Source of the DNA: Halomonas citrativorans
GTDB lineage: Bacteria; Pseudomonadota; Gammaproteobacteria; Pseudomonadales; Halomonadaceae
Assembly (NCBI RefSeq): GCF_900163645.1
Contig: NZ_FUKM01000033.1
Coordinates: 124,001-188,000 of the forward strand
Direction: 5' to 3'
DNA length: 64,000 nt
This document shows, piece by piece, positions 27,588 to 36,560 of this stretch. The notes below the pieces were generated by a model, which worked only from the letters and a program-made list of their open reading frames with translations, ran no database searches and was not told the origin of the DNA. A program made the translations under genes and the position numbers. Within the stretch, counting starts at the first letter, position 1. Each line of letters begins with the position of its first letter.

Positions 27588-28559
27588 TCACTCCACTGTC
27601 GCGCCCGAGGCGCTTACTGCTTCAGCCCAGCGCTCATACTCGGCCTGCAGGTAAGCAGCAAATTCATCGGCGGAACCACCTTCCACCGTACTGCCCTCGT
27701 TCTCTATCGTTTCGATCAGGCGTTCATCCTGAAGCGCCTGATTGATAGCGGCGTTAAAGGTTGCGACTACATCGTCGGGAAGACCGGCGGGGCCGACCAC
27801 TGCTTTCCAGTCGGAGGCTTTAAAACCTTCATAGCCTAACTCGGCTATCGAGGGAACGTCGGGTAGGGCTGCATTGCGCTCAAGCGAGGTAACCGCTAAC
27901 GCTTTTAATGAGCCTGATCGGATATGCGACAATAAGCTGGGAAGGCTGGCAGTCACAAAGTCCACATGTCCGCCAATAGCGTCTGTTACCGCTTGGGCCG
28001 CACCGGGGTAGGGCACATGCATGAACTCTACGTCTGCTTGGTCGCTAAATACTTCCATTGACAAGTGACTCACCGTGCCAGAGCCGGGCGTACTCATGGA
28101 AACCTTGCCTGGGTTTTCTCTGGCGGCGGCGACTAAAGATTCAAAATCTTCGTAGGCCGAGTTCTGGTTAACGGCTAGCACCATGGGTTGAGAACTAACT
28201 AGCGCAATAGGCGTAAAATCATTTAATGAGTCGTAGGGAATGCTGGCGTACAGCGTTGGGTTAATCGCCATGTTAGACGTTTGCCCCATGCCCATAACTT
28301 GCCCATCATTTTTAGCACGCGCGAGTTGTGAAAGGCCGATGTTGCCTCCAGCTCCGCCGCGGTTCTCAATAACAAAGTTCCACCCTTGCTGCTCGGAGAG
28401 CTTCTCTGTCAGTACGCGTGAGGCAAAATCTGTACCTCCTCCAGCGGAGAAGGGCACAATAAAGTCGATCGATCCTTTGGGATAGGATTGGGCCATTCCT
28501 ACGGTAGGAAGTATAAGCAATGCGGCGCAGGCGATAGATTTTAAAGCGTTGTTTTTCAT
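27588..28559 (-). CDS. tctC: Tripartite tricarboxylate transporter substrate-binding protein (TctC/Bug family)
   Basis: Periplasmic solute receptor of 323 aa with a Sec signal peptide (first ~24 residues, ending VGMAQS). Bug-family landmarks are VPFSAGGGTDFASRVL near the N-terminus, VIENRGGAGGNIG, and YDSLNDFTPIALV. These form the carboxylate-binding loops that hold a ligand carboxyl through main-chain amides. Located between rraA-like and tctB on one strand. It may bind a C5-C6 di- or tricarboxylate, judged from the adjacent enzymes. Confidence 0.92.
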   Translation of the reverse strand: MKNNALKSIACAALLILPTVGMAQSYPKGSIDFIVPFSAGGGTDFASRVLTEKLSEQQGWNFVIENRGGAGGNIGLSQLARAKNDGQVMGMGQTSNMAINPTLYASIPYDSLNDFTPIALVSSQPMVLAVNQNSAYEDFESLVAAARENPGKVSMSTPGSGTVSHLSMEVFSDQADVEFMHVPYPGAAQAVTDAIGGHVDFVTASLPSLLSHIRSGSLKALAVTSLERNAALPDVPSIAELGYEGFKASDWKAVVGPAGLPDDVVATFNAAINQALQDERLIETIENEGSTVEGGSADEFAAYLQAEYERWAEAVSASGATVE

Positions 28560-28636
28560 AGCGTGTTCCTTATTATTGATGTTGTCGTACTGCTTGTTGT
28601 TGTGTGCTGAAGTAATGCTGGGTGTTGAAGTAATAG

Positions 28637-29338
28637 CTAAAGCGGACAGCCTTTCTTACGCAGGATGGAGTCAAAGCGCTCGCGGTCGACCTCGCCGGTC
28701 TCATTCTGCGCACGTATGCGCGCCTCTTTCTCTGCCTGGGCTTGGCACAGGCTTAAAAGTGCCTCGGCTTCACTAGCGGGAATAGCGATAACACCGTCGG
28801 CGTCTCCCAGAATCAAGTCGCCAGGCATCACTGTCATGCCGGCACAGGAAATGGGGATGTTTATTTGACCTGGGCCATCCTTGCTGGGGCCACGATGAAC
28901 ATGGCCACGGGCGTAAGCCGGTAAGGCGCCTTCGGCCCATTCAGCGACATCGCGTAGCGCGCCATCAATCACGAAGCCACCTAGTTGGCGAGCAATTGCT
29001 GTTGTGCGCATCAGCCCACCAATCACTGCGGTAGAGAGGTCGCCGCCCCCGTCGATAACGATAATGTCGCCTGGCTGGGCGCGCTGTATGGCGACATGCA
29101 CCATGAGGTTGTCACCTGGGCGGGTACGTACCGTAATAGCTGTACCACACATGGTGAGCCCAAGGTCGTTGTGATAAGCGTGAAGGCCTACTGCCCCTGT
29201 ATGGCGACCCATCACATCGCCTGCATGAGCGACCGGCACTTGTTTAAAGGCGGTCAGCAGCTTTTGCGTTAGGGTGGTTTGGCGCGGTTGGACAGCAAAG
29301 CCAGCAGGCCATGTTCCGCCATCAAGTGTCATGCTCAT
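28637..29338 (-). CDS. RraA-like protein (putative aldolase/decarboxylase)
   Basis: Protein of 233 aa of the RraA/HMG aldolase fold. Conserved elements include HAGDVMGRHTGAV, PGDNLMVHVAIQRAQPGDIIVIDGGGD, and FVIDGALRDVAE, whose Arg-Asp pair (G-x-x-R-D) is the catalytic/metal site in 4-hydroxy-4-methyl-2-oxoglutarate and 4-carboxy-4-hydroxy-2-oxoadipate aldolases. The presence of these residues and a catabolic operon argue for an aldolase or oxaloacetate decarboxylase and against the RNase E inhibitor role of E. coli RraA. Overlaps the hydroxyacid dehydrogenase gene by 4 bases. Confidence 0.85.
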   Translation of the reverse strand: MSMTLDGGTWPAGFAVQPRQTTLTQKLLTAFKQVPVAHAGDVMGRHTGAVGLHAYHNDLGLTMCGTAITVRTRPGDNLMVHVAIQRAQPGDIIVIDGGGDLSTAVIGGLMRTTAIARQLGGFVIDGALRDVAEWAEGALPAYARGHVHRGPSKDGPGQINIPISCAGMTVMPGDLILGDADGVIAIPASEAEALLSLCQAQAEKEARIRAQNETGEVDRERFDSILRKKGCPL

Positions 29339-30306
29339 TGAGTTATCTCCAGCAAGTGTTCATTGACGATGCGTCCATGCGCAGGGGGGTGCCCAGACAG
29401 CAACGCCAAGGCATTTTCGGCAGCGGCACGGGCAGTCATTGCCAGCGCTGCATCGCTATTGCCGCCTACATGCGGAGTGAGTACCACTTGGGGTAAGCGC
29501 AGAAGAGGATGGTTTTCAGGCGGGGGCTCAATATTCAAGGTATCCAGCCCCGCGCCCTTCAGGTGGCCAGCCATGATGGCGTCGGCCAATGCATTCTCAT
29601 CAATCAGCCCACCGCGTGCGGTGTTGATCACAATGGCGCCCGAGTGAAGCTTCGCGAGTGCTGCGGCATCAATCAGGTTCTGGGTAGAGGGCAATAGCGG
29701 GCAGTGCAGAGAGAGGACATCGCTACTGGTTAGCAGGTCGTCCAGATTAGCCGCCTTGGAAATACCTTCTGGCATGGTTTCAAGGGCGGGGTCATAAGCG
29801 ATAACGCGCATACCAATGGCATTGGCCATTCGGGCTACATGACGGGCGATGGTGCCGCAACCCACCAGCCCCAGCACACGGCCTGAAAGTTGTAAGCCAG
29901 GGGTTTGTCTCGGCCATTCACCGGTACTAACACGTTGGCCCAGATCCGACACGTTACGCGCCACGGTGATCATCAGGCCAATGGCTAGCTCAGCGACCGA
30001 CTGCGCATTGGTATCACCGACGACTGTCACAGGAATACCCAGCTCAGCCGCTGCTTGAATATCTACTGCGTCATGGCCTACGCCGTGGCGGGATATCGCG
30101 CGCAGCCCTTGGCACGATGCAATGGTTGCTTTATTCAGCGTGAGCGTGCGTGCGATGACGGCGTCGATAGGCTGGCTGGCCATTATTTCACCCAGGCTAT
30201 CTTCCTCCCCTTTGGGGATGAATAGCAGACGGCAGCCTGCTTGTTCCAGCACTTCCCGGCCTTCGTCAGCCAAGCGAGGGGCCGTCACCAGAATCGTATA
30301 ACTCAT
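29335..30306 (-). CDS. D-2-hydroxyacid dehydrogenase family oxidoreductase
   Basis: NAD-dependent oxidoreductase of 323 aa (SerA/glyoxylate-reductase-like). The Rossmann loop is LGLVGCGTIARHVARMA (third Gly replaced by Ala), with VIAYDP ending the second strand in Asp, which favours NAD(H). The catalytic triad appears as NTARGGLID (Arg), GLDTLNIEP (Glu) and LTPHVGG (His). It overlaps both neighbours by 4 bases in the IclR-controlled operon. A 2-oxo/2-hydroxy acid interconversion is likely; the exact acid is unknown. Confidence 0.87.
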   Translation of the reverse strand: MSYTILVTAPRLADEGREVLEQAGCRLLFIPKGEEDSLGEIMASQPIDAVIARTLTLNKATIASCQGLRAISRHGVGHDAVDIQAAAELGIPVTVVGDTNAQSVAELAIGLMITVARNVSDLGQRVSTGEWPRQTPGLQLSGRVLGLVGCGTIARHVARMANAIGMRVIAYDPALETMPEGISKAANLDDLLTSSDVLSLHCPLLPSTQNLIDAAALAKLHSGAIVINTARGGLIDENALADAIMAGHLKGAGLDTLNIEPPPENHPLLRLPQVVLTPHVGGNSDAALAMTARAAAENALALLSGHPPAHGRIVNEHLLEITQ

Positions 30307-31139
30307 GGCTGGCCGCCTTCCTGCTCAACACTACGGGGAGCATGGCCGGTATAGGTCCAGGTTTCGGTACGGGGGAGTGGGCCTTTATTGCGCTCGGGTC
30401 GCTGCATCTGTTCCCAGGCATGGCTCATGATGCCTACCGAGCGAGATAGCACGAACAGGCCGCGGCATAGCGTTGGTGGAAATCCCAGTGCCGCATAAAT
30501 AGCACCGGTTGCACCATCCACATTCATGGGAATTGCACGGCTGCGGCCTTGGGATATCTGGCGCTCAACTTCTTCTGCAATGTCGGCGAAATGAGTGTTG
30601 ATGCTGTCGTCGGCTGTGGCGCGTAGAACCTCCATCAGTTTGGGGGCTCGTGGGTCTTTAGGATGGAAGCGATGCCCGAACCCTGGGATATAGCGCACGC
30701 CACTCTCTTTAAGCTTGGCAAGCTCGGTATGGGTGGCAGAGGTAATATCTTCACCAGCTTCACAGCGTGCCTGGATAGCGTTATATAGCGCCACGCACTG
30801 CTCGCCCGCACCGCCATGTACATCGCCTAGTACGTTGGCTGCAGAAGCCATGGCGTTGTTGATGCCTACACCGCAGGTGGATGCAATGCGCGCAATGGCA
30901 ATAGACGGCGCTTGTGGGCCGTGGTCAATGGAACTCATCAGTACCGTGCTTAACAGAGACGCCTGGGCTGCACTGGGTAGATCGCCGCGTAGCATCAACC
31001 AGATCATTTCCGGAAAGCCAACCTTGCCAATCAGGTCCTCAATGGCGTAGCCGTGGTAGCGAATTATACCGGGGGACATTTCTATGATATCGGTAGACCA
31101 CCAGTCTTCACCGGCGGTACGGCGGTTCTCTTCAATCAT
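30303..31139 (-). CDS. Citryl-CoA lyase-like enzyme (short citrate synthase fold)
   Basis: Citrate-synthase-superfamily protein of 278 aa, much shorter than citrate synthase and similar to proteins annotated citryl-CoA lyase. The three catalytic residues align: His in GDVHGGAGEQ, His in IPGFGHRFHPKDPRAP, and Asp in PMNVDGATGAIYAALGFPP. Short members lacking the N-terminal domain cleave acyl-CoA substrates such as citryl-CoA or citramalyl-like CoA esters. Together with the CoA-transferase just upstream it suggests activation of the imported acid to a CoA ester followed by cleavage to acetyl-CoA and an oxo acid. Confidence 0.83.
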   Translation of the reverse strand: MIEENRRTAGEDWWSTDIIEMSPGIIRYHGYAIEDLIGKVGFPEMIWLMLRGDLPSAAQASLLSTVLMSSIDHGPQAPSIAIARIASTCGVGINNAMASAANVLGDVHGGAGEQCVALYNAIQARCEAGEDITSATHTELAKLKESGVRYIPGFGHRFHPKDPRAPKLMEVLRATADDSINTHFADIAEEVERQISQGRSRAIPMNVDGATGAIYAALGFPPTLCRGLFVLSRSVGIMSHAWEQMQRPERNKGPLPRTETWTYTGHAPRSVEQEGGQP

Positions 31140-32353
31140 TTTTCCGTCTCTTTGGTTGTTATGTTTGGATGAGTGAAGGCGGCGCGTGCGGCAGCGTCAT
31201 AGCCGAGCTCTGCAAGAATCGCATCAGTGTCCTGACCCAATGTGGGAGGCGGTGTTTTGGGTTCGGGATCGCCGCTGCCCAGGCGAAAACCTGAGCGCAC
31301 TACTGAGAGGTTTGTCTGGCCGACGACGCCGGGGAACGTGCGCGTTAACTCACGCTCTTCGACCTGGGGGTGGCGAAGCGCCTGAGGAACGGTGAGCACT
31401 TCGCCTGCGGGTATGCCGCGGGCGTTCATTTGTGTTGCCCACTGCTCAGCGGAAGCGCTTTGCAAGGCGGCTTCCAACTCGATAGTTAAAGCGTTACGGT
31501 TGCGCTTGCGCTCTTCACGTAATTGAAATCGTGGATCGGATATCAAATCCACGCGCTCTATCAACTGGCACAGAATCTCGAACTGTTCCTGCTTATTGGC
31601 AGCGATGTTCAACAACCCATCACCAGTGCGGAAGGTGCCGGATGGGGCCGCCGTTGTATTTTGGTTTCCCATAGGAAGTGGCTCAATGCCACACGTCAGC
31701 CAGTTGGACACCACCCAGCCCATGGTGCCCATCATGGATTCAAGCATGGATACATCAATAAACTCGCCGTGCCCGGTTCTATGTCGGCCGACCAAGGCGC
31801 TGGAAATGGCGAAAGCTGCGGTCATACCACCGATGGTGTCGCAAACGGGGTAGCCAACGCGCAGTGGTGCAGACGTTTCATCGCCTGTCACGCTCATTAC
31901 GCCGGAAAGACCTTGGATAATCTGATCGTAAGCAGGGTTCTTTGCCAGCGGGCCGGTTTGTCCAAACCCTGAAATAGCACAGTAGATCAGGCGTGGATTA
32001 AGCGCTTGAAGGCTCTCATGGCCAAGGCCAAGCCGGTCCATTACGCCAGGGCGAAAGTTTTCGACCAATACATCGGTGGTTTGTACCAGTTTGCGAAAAG
32101 CCTGCTTGCCTTGGTCGGATTTTAGATTGAGCTCAATGGAGCGCTTGCCCGCATTCTGGGCGAGAAATGAAACGCCCATTAACTGGGCATTCAGTTCGGG
32201 GTCAGCGCCTAATTGGCGGGCCAAGTCTCCACTTCCGGGTTGCTCAACTTTGATGACATCGGCACCCTGCTGCGCTAACTGATAGCAGCAGTAAGGACCA
32301 GCAAGAACGTTGGTCAGATCCAGTACCCGAATCCCTTTTAACAGTTCAGACAT
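31136..32353 (-). CDS. CaiB/BaiF (class III) CoA-transferase
   Basis: Family III CoA-transferase of 405 aa that transfers CoA between carboxylic acids through an aspartyl-CoA intermediate. Recognised by RVLDLTNVLAGPYCCYQLAQQGADVIKVEQPGSGD at the N-terminus, NAGKRSIELNLKS, and FIDVSMLESMMG, which carries the catalytic Asp (about residue 200). First gene of the minus-strand operon, divergent from iclR. It probably activates the acid imported by TctABC, using an acyl-CoA produced in the same pathway as donor. Confidence 0.92.
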   Translation of the reverse strand: MSELLKGIRVLDLTNVLAGPYCCYQLAQQGADVIKVEQPGSGDLARQLGADPELNAQLMGVSFLAQNAGKRSIELNLKSDQGKQAFRKLVQTTDVLVENFRPGVMDRLGLGHESLQALNPRLIYCAISGFGQTGPLAKNPAYDQIIQGLSGVMSVTGDETSAPLRVGYPVCDTIGGMTAAFAISSALVGRHRTGHGEFIDVSMLESMMGTMGWVVSNWLTCGIEPLPMGNQNTTAAPSGTFRTGDGLLNIAANKQEQFEILCQLIERVDLISDPRFQLREERKRNRNALTIELEAALQSASAEQWATQMNARGIPAGEVLTVPQALRHPQVEERELTRTFPGVVGQTNLSVVRSGFRLGSGDPEPKTPPPTLGQDTDAILAELGYDAAARAAFTHPNITTKETEK

Positions 32354-32424
32354 GGGGCTTGCCGAATGCTGTAATTTTGATAAGCGGCATAATGGTTCCT
32401 TTTTGTTCTGTCAGGCATAATGAT

Positions 32425-32498
32425 GTTCTTTATGGCAGAACGATTTTTACATGTCAAACATGTTCTATTTTAAAAATGTTTGTTCTGTCAGGTAGAAC
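32425..32498. promoter_or_regulatory. Two GTTCT-N7-AGAAC operators in the divergent iclR/CoA-transferase region
   Basis: Two 17-base inverted repeats, GTTCT-N7-AGAAC, lie at 32425-32441 and 32482-32498, centre to centre 57 bases apart. A related direct half-site (GTTCTGTCAGG) occurs at 32405-32415 and another GTTCT at 32462. They occupy the 166-base divergent gap between the CoA-transferase operon and the IclR gene. They are the probable binding sites of that IclR protein, allowing autoregulation together with operon control. Confidence 0.72.
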
Positions 32499-32519
32499 TA
32501 TATGCAGTGGAGGTGTAGC

Positions 32520-33203
32520 TTGGTCCAAAAGCAAAATCGAGTAGAAGCCGTTGAGCGTGCTTTAACGATCCTGGAAGCGTTTACAGATCAGGAGAGATCG
32601 CTGTCGCTCGTTACGTTAGCGGAGCGTACGGGGCTTTATAAAAGCACTATTCTTCGGCTGATAGGATCCTTGGAGCGCTTTGGATATATCGTTCGTGAAG
32701 GCGATGGCACGTATGCTTTGGGGCCCAGCCTATGGCGGTTAGGAAATCTATTCCGTCATACAGGAGATATGGGCGAGCTTATTCGTCCACAGTTGACTAA
32801 ATTGGTAGGGCAAACTCAGGAAACGGCATCGTTCTTTATCCGCTTGGGTAACCAGCGCATGTGCCTTTATCGGCTGAACTCGCCAAAGCCTGCCCGGCAC
32901 CATCTGGATGAAGGGGCATTGCTACCTATCGAACGGGGGGCGACAGGCCGCGTTCTTTTAGCGTTTAGTGGGGAAGAAGGCGCGTTCTACGATGATATCC
33001 GTACCAAAGGCTATGCCTTCTCGAAGGGCGAACGAGACCCGGATGTTGCTGCCATAGCGCTGCCGGTACTCGACCGGCATGGAGTAATGCGCGGCGCAAT
33101 ATCCGTTTCTGCATTAATCACCCGATTAACCGATGATAAAGTCGAATCAACAGTCGAGCTGCTCAAAGCGAGTTGTGACACCTTGCGTGAAACCATGCCT
33201 TAA
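32520..33203 (+). CDS. IclR family transcriptional regulator
   Basis: IclR regulator with an N-terminal winged HTH (RVEAVERALTILEAF, LAERTGLYKSTILRLIGSLE) and a C-terminal effector domain. I prefer the TTG start at 32520 because a GGAGG lies six bases upstream and the family consensus begins at QNRVEAVERAL; the ATG at 32502 would add six residues but has no good ribosome-binding site and nearly touches an operator palindrome. Divergent from the CoA-transferase/lyase/TctABC operon, which it probably controls in response to a pathway acid. Confidence 0.88.
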   Translation: MVQKQNRVEAVERALTILEAFTDQERSLSLVTLAERTGLYKSTILRLIGSLERFGYIVREGDGTYALGPSLWRLGNLFRHTGDMGELIRPQLTKLVGQTQETASFFIRLGNQRMCLYRLNSPKPARHHLDEGALLPIERGATGRVLLAFSGEEGAFYDDIRTKGYAFSKGERDPDVAAIALPVLDRHGVMRGAISVSALITRLTDDKVESTVELLKASCDTLRETMP

Positions 33204-33324
33204 AAAGTATTACCACAGAGACAGCAGGACTGTTGAACACTGGTCTAATTGTCTCGCGTATTTTAGCCCCCAAGCTGCTGTGCCCAATGAGAACCCCTTG
33301 CCTTAAATGGTGAAGGAGGAGGCT

Positions 33325-33447
33325 GCTCTTGCGGGCTTCTTGATAGGTGCTGCCTTGGGACCAGGCGCGGGCGGCGGTCATGCCGGAAAAACGCAGAGTT
33401 ACCGCGCCTTCCATTACTTCAAAGTCGCCGTAAAAGGCGACCAGCAA
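33325..33447 (-). pseudogene. DUF1330 gene fragment, relative of the intact copy at 48500
   Basis: The minus-strand segment reads AFYGDFEVMEGAVTLRFSGM then TAARAW and TYQEARK, matching residues of the intact DUF1330 protein encoded at 48500-48796. At the DNA level the two are roughly four-fifths identical by eye. Fifteen bases (five residues) are missing between two CCTTCCAT direct repeats, as expected of replication slippage. The N- and C-terminal parts are absent, so it is a non-functional fragment. Confidence 0.75.
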
Positions 33448-33479
33448 GAAGTCGAACAACTGATCAGTAGGCGTGCCAG

Positions 33480-34265
33480 CTACTCTTCCAACTGACGATT
33501 CGCCGCCCTAACAAAAGCGGTGGGAGTTTGGCCAAGCACCTTACGAAACATACTGGAGAAAGCGGCTGGGCTGTCGTAGCCGAGTTCCAGCGCGGTGCGA
33601 GTAACGGAACTACCGGACAGCAGCCTGGGAAGGGCGGCCATCAGGCAGGCCTGTTGACGCCATACGGCAAAGGACATGCCGGTCTGCTGACGGAATAGGC
33701 GATTGAAGGTGCGCTGGCTGCGATGCATCTGCCGGGCCCAGTCCTCGGGAGGGCTGTGTATATGTGGCTGGCCGAGAAACGCTCGGCACAGGTTGGCTAG
33801 TTGAGGGTCATGGGGCAGGGGCGCAAACAGCGGCAGGGCCTGAGCCTGTTGCAGCTCGTATAGGAGTAGTTGCGCCAGGGCGCCGTCGCGGCCATTTTCA
33901 TCATAGAGCGCGGGTAGATGGGCGGAAGCCAGCAGCAGGTGATGCAACAGGGGCGTCACGACCAGCACCTCACAACTGCAAGTCGTGCGTGGCGAGACAC
34001 GGGGCTCGATATACAGGCTTCGGGTGCTCACCCCGTTCATACGTACTTGGTGGCGCTTGCCCGCAGGCAGCCAGACTCCGCTATAGGGCGGCACCATCCA
34101 GGTGCCGTCATCCGTATTGACTTCCATCACGCCTGTCATGCCATAGAGAAACTGGGCGCGGCGATGGGCATGAAAGTCAAGAAGCGTACCGGGGCTGTAA
34201 TCAGTGCCGATGGCCACCATGGGCCGTGCCACGTGATCCACGTCGGATAAAAGAGTATTGAGCAT
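33480..34265 (-). CDS. AraC family transcriptional regulator with cupin sensor domain
   Basis: AraC-type regulator with an N-terminal cupin-like effector domain (DFHAHRRAQFLYGMTGVMEV, VWLPAGKRHQ) and two C-terminal HTH motifs (about residues 165-258; RTFNRLFRQQTGMSF, ALELGYDSPAAFSSMFRKVLGQTP). The start at 34265 (MLNTLLSDVDHVARP) is preferred over 34304 because family members begin there. Divergent from the TauE/SafE exporter, its likely target. Confidence 0.86.
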   Translation of the reverse strand: MLNTLLSDVDHVARPMVAIGTDYSPGTLLDFHAHRRAQFLYGMTGVMEVNTDDGTWMVPPYSGVWLPAGKRHQVRMNGVSTRSLYIEPRVSPRTTCSCEVLVVTPLLHHLLLASAHLPALYDENGRDGALAQLLLYELQQAQALPLFAPLPHDPQLANLCRAFLGQPHIHSPPEDWARQMHRSQRTFNRLFRQQTGMSFAVWRQQACLMAALPRLLSGSSVTRTALELGYDSPAAFSSMFRKVLGQTPTAFVRAANRQLEE

Positions 34266-34372
34266 AATCGTTATTCTGGCCGAAATGCGATGATTGTTGT
34301 CCAAAAATCGAAGGTCAGCCAGTTCTAGTCGGCATATTCTCCCTGCTGTTGAATTTCATCAGGAGAGTGGCG

Positions 34373-35182
34373 GTGTATAGCGTATTACTTCTTTGTGGCG
34401 GTTTGGCGGGCGTCACCACCGTGTTGTTCGGCTTCGGTGGTGGGTTTGTAGTGGTTCCCTTGCTGTATACCTTACTGATTGCCGTCCATGGGCCAGATAG
34501 CGCGGCGGGTATGGCAGCCATGCATATCGCGGTGGCGACCTCGACGGCGCTGATGATCTTCGCGGCTTCAATGGCAACATGGCGTCATCATCGGCGACAG
34601 ACCGTGCAGTGGCATCTAGTGCGTCCGTTAGTCGGCTATATCGCCATGGGGGCGGTGCTCGGCGCGGCAGTGGCAGTATCGTTAAGTGGCGAATGGGTGC
34701 GCTGGGCGTTTATCGGCTATCTGGGTATTACGATTGCGGATGCTATTCTGCGGCCCGGTTTTCTGCGTCAGTCAGGGAGTGATGTGCGCCCTATGGGGCG
34801 TGGGGTAACGGCAATGGTGGGTACACTGATTGGTGCGGTGGCTGCTTTGCTGGGCGTGGGTGGCAGTGTAATGACCGTACCGCTTATGCGGCGAAGAGGC
34901 GCGAGCATGACGGCGGCCACCGCCATGGCCAATCCGTTGTCGTTGCCCATGGCAGTGAGTGGCACCGCGACATATGTGTTGCTGTCGGCAAATCACTCAG
35001 CGTTAGGAAACTGGTATGCCGGTTATGTGGATCTGCGTGCCTTGCTGGTACTTGCGGTAGGCTCATGGCTCGGTATCCGCCTGGCGTCAGTCTGGATCGG
35101 GCGCATCCCTGACCGTATTCATGCCAAGGTGTACCTGCTATTGCTGACAATGGTGCTGGTGGTGATGGTTTTTATGCATTGA
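34373..35182 (+). CDS. TauE/SafE family sulfite/anion exporter
   Basis: Membrane protein of 269 aa with about eight hydrophobic helices and the family's two repeated halves (LLCGGLAGVTTVLFGFGGGFVVVPLLY and GTLIGAVAALLGVGGSVMTVPLM). The GTG at 34373 is chosen because AGGAG lies seven bases before it; a TTG at 34349 would add eight residues. Predicted to move sulfite, sulfoacetate or a related organic acid across the inner membrane. Divergent from an AraC-type regulator. Confidence 0.85.
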   Translation: MYSVLLLCGGLAGVTTVLFGFGGGFVVVPLLYTLLIAVHGPDSAAGMAAMHIAVATSTALMIFAASMATWRHHRRQTVQWHLVRPLVGYIAMGAVLGAAVAVSLSGEWVRWAFIGYLGITIADAILRPGFLRQSGSDVRPMGRGVTAMVGTLIGAVAALLGVGGSVMTVPLMRRRGASMTAATAMANPLSLPMAVSGTATYVLLSANHSALGNWYAGYVDLRALLVLAVGSWLGIRLASVWIGRIPDRIHAKVYLLLLTMVLVVMVFMH

Positions 35183-35452
35183 ATTGAGCCAGGCTCCCAC
35201 GATTGCTACTGCCAAATCGTTTTTAGTCGGGGCAGGTGTTAGGTGCTTACTGTTACGGTGCAGAGATCATGTGGCTTATTCTGTATGAATAAACAGTTGC
35301 TGTATTAAGGTTTACTTAACCTCTTATAGCAGGTGCGCTTGAGTATTTGCTTTGGTGTGTAAAGGTGAATATTGCTGCATTGAGTGATGCTTGCTTGGCA
35401 AGTGCATGTTTTGGAGGTGCGTGGCGCTTGATGTAAACCTGGGGCAACACTT

Positions 35453-36348
35453 ATGAATGATCAGCAAATACAGATATTCACCAGTGAAGATGGGCAAGCA
35501 CACCTTGAGGTGACGCTGGAGCAAGAGACTGTTTGGCTAAGCCAAGCGCAGATGGCTGAGCTGTTTAACACCAAGCGCCCTGCAATCACCAAACACTTAA
35601 GTAATATCTATAAGAGTAAAGAGCTGGATGAAAACAGCACATGTTCCATTCTGGAACATATGGCTGAGCATGGGCAGCGATACCGCACCAAATACTACAA
35701 CCTTGATGCCATTATTTCTGTTGGTTATCGGGTTAGCTCGAAGCGTGCCACTCATTTCCGCAAGTGGGCAACTCAAGTATTAAAAGACCATTTGGTGCAT
35801 GGCTACACTCTGAACCAGCAACGCTTAACCGAGCGAGGAATAGAGTTCGAGCAGGCGGTAAGTTTGCTCAGCCGCACCTTAACCAATCAAGGTTTGGTCT
35901 CAACAGAAGTCGAAGCCGTCGCCCGGTGATCAGCGATTACGCGCGCTCTTGGAGCTTGTTGCAAAGCTACGATGAACAGCAATTAGCTGAATTAAATATC
36001 AAGCAATCTGATATGCAGTCGCTGGGATTGGAAGAAGCCTTGAAAGCCTAAAGCACACCTTAATCACCAAAGGTGAGGCAACCGAGCTGTTTGGGCAGGT
36101 GCGAGGCGATGGTTTGACATCGGCTTTGGCTACTATTGGCCGACGGTAACAAGCGCTGTGGATCGTTTCTGTTTTTATGGTACCTGCGCCGCAACGCGGC
36201 CCTATTGGCCCGGCCCGTCGAGCAGTTGATCAACGACAACACTCTGGTGGCGCTGGCGCTGGCGCTATTAGTCGCGGAGAGCCTACCCGGTCAAAAAACG
36301 CTGATGATTCGACTGATCGAGCATTTTATACTGTTGAAAGAAAGCTGA
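35453..36348 (+). pseudogene. RhuM-Fic fusion gene broken by frameshifts and a deletion
   Basis: The first frame (35453-35929) encodes a RhuM-type domain (VTLEQETVWLSQAQMAELF, RATHFRKWATQVLKDHLVHGY). A missing base near 35925 shifts to a second frame continuing ISDYARSWSLLQSYDEQQL to 36051. A further one-base slip near 36048 is followed by LKHTLITKGEATELFGQVRG, and then a gap of roughly 30 or more residues precedes the Fic core ADGNKRCGSFLFLWYLRRN at about 36136. The His of the HPFxDGNKR motif is lost in that gap. An intact relative would be a single ~330-residue protein with a Fic AMPylase domain; this copy cannot make it. Confidence 0.82.
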
Positions 36349-36560
36349 TTATCTGTGTCACCTCAAATCACGAGCGCTGCCTTGGGCTTCATAGTAAGCT
36401 GCTTTCATCAGGGTGCACCATCCATCTTTTCAGGTAAAAGTGCGCAGCAAAGCGCTAGCCACTGCGGAAAAGATATTCTAGGTACTAGGGGATAATTGAA
36501 AAGTAGGCACTGTTTTGATATGTAGGGATATATTTTATACTAATGGCGAGAGTGTAACGG

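Noticed and set aside
28637..29338. Naming the RraA-like protein as RNase E inhibitor RraA
   Set aside because: Operon context and the retained Arg-Asp catalytic pair point to an aldolase or decarboxylase.
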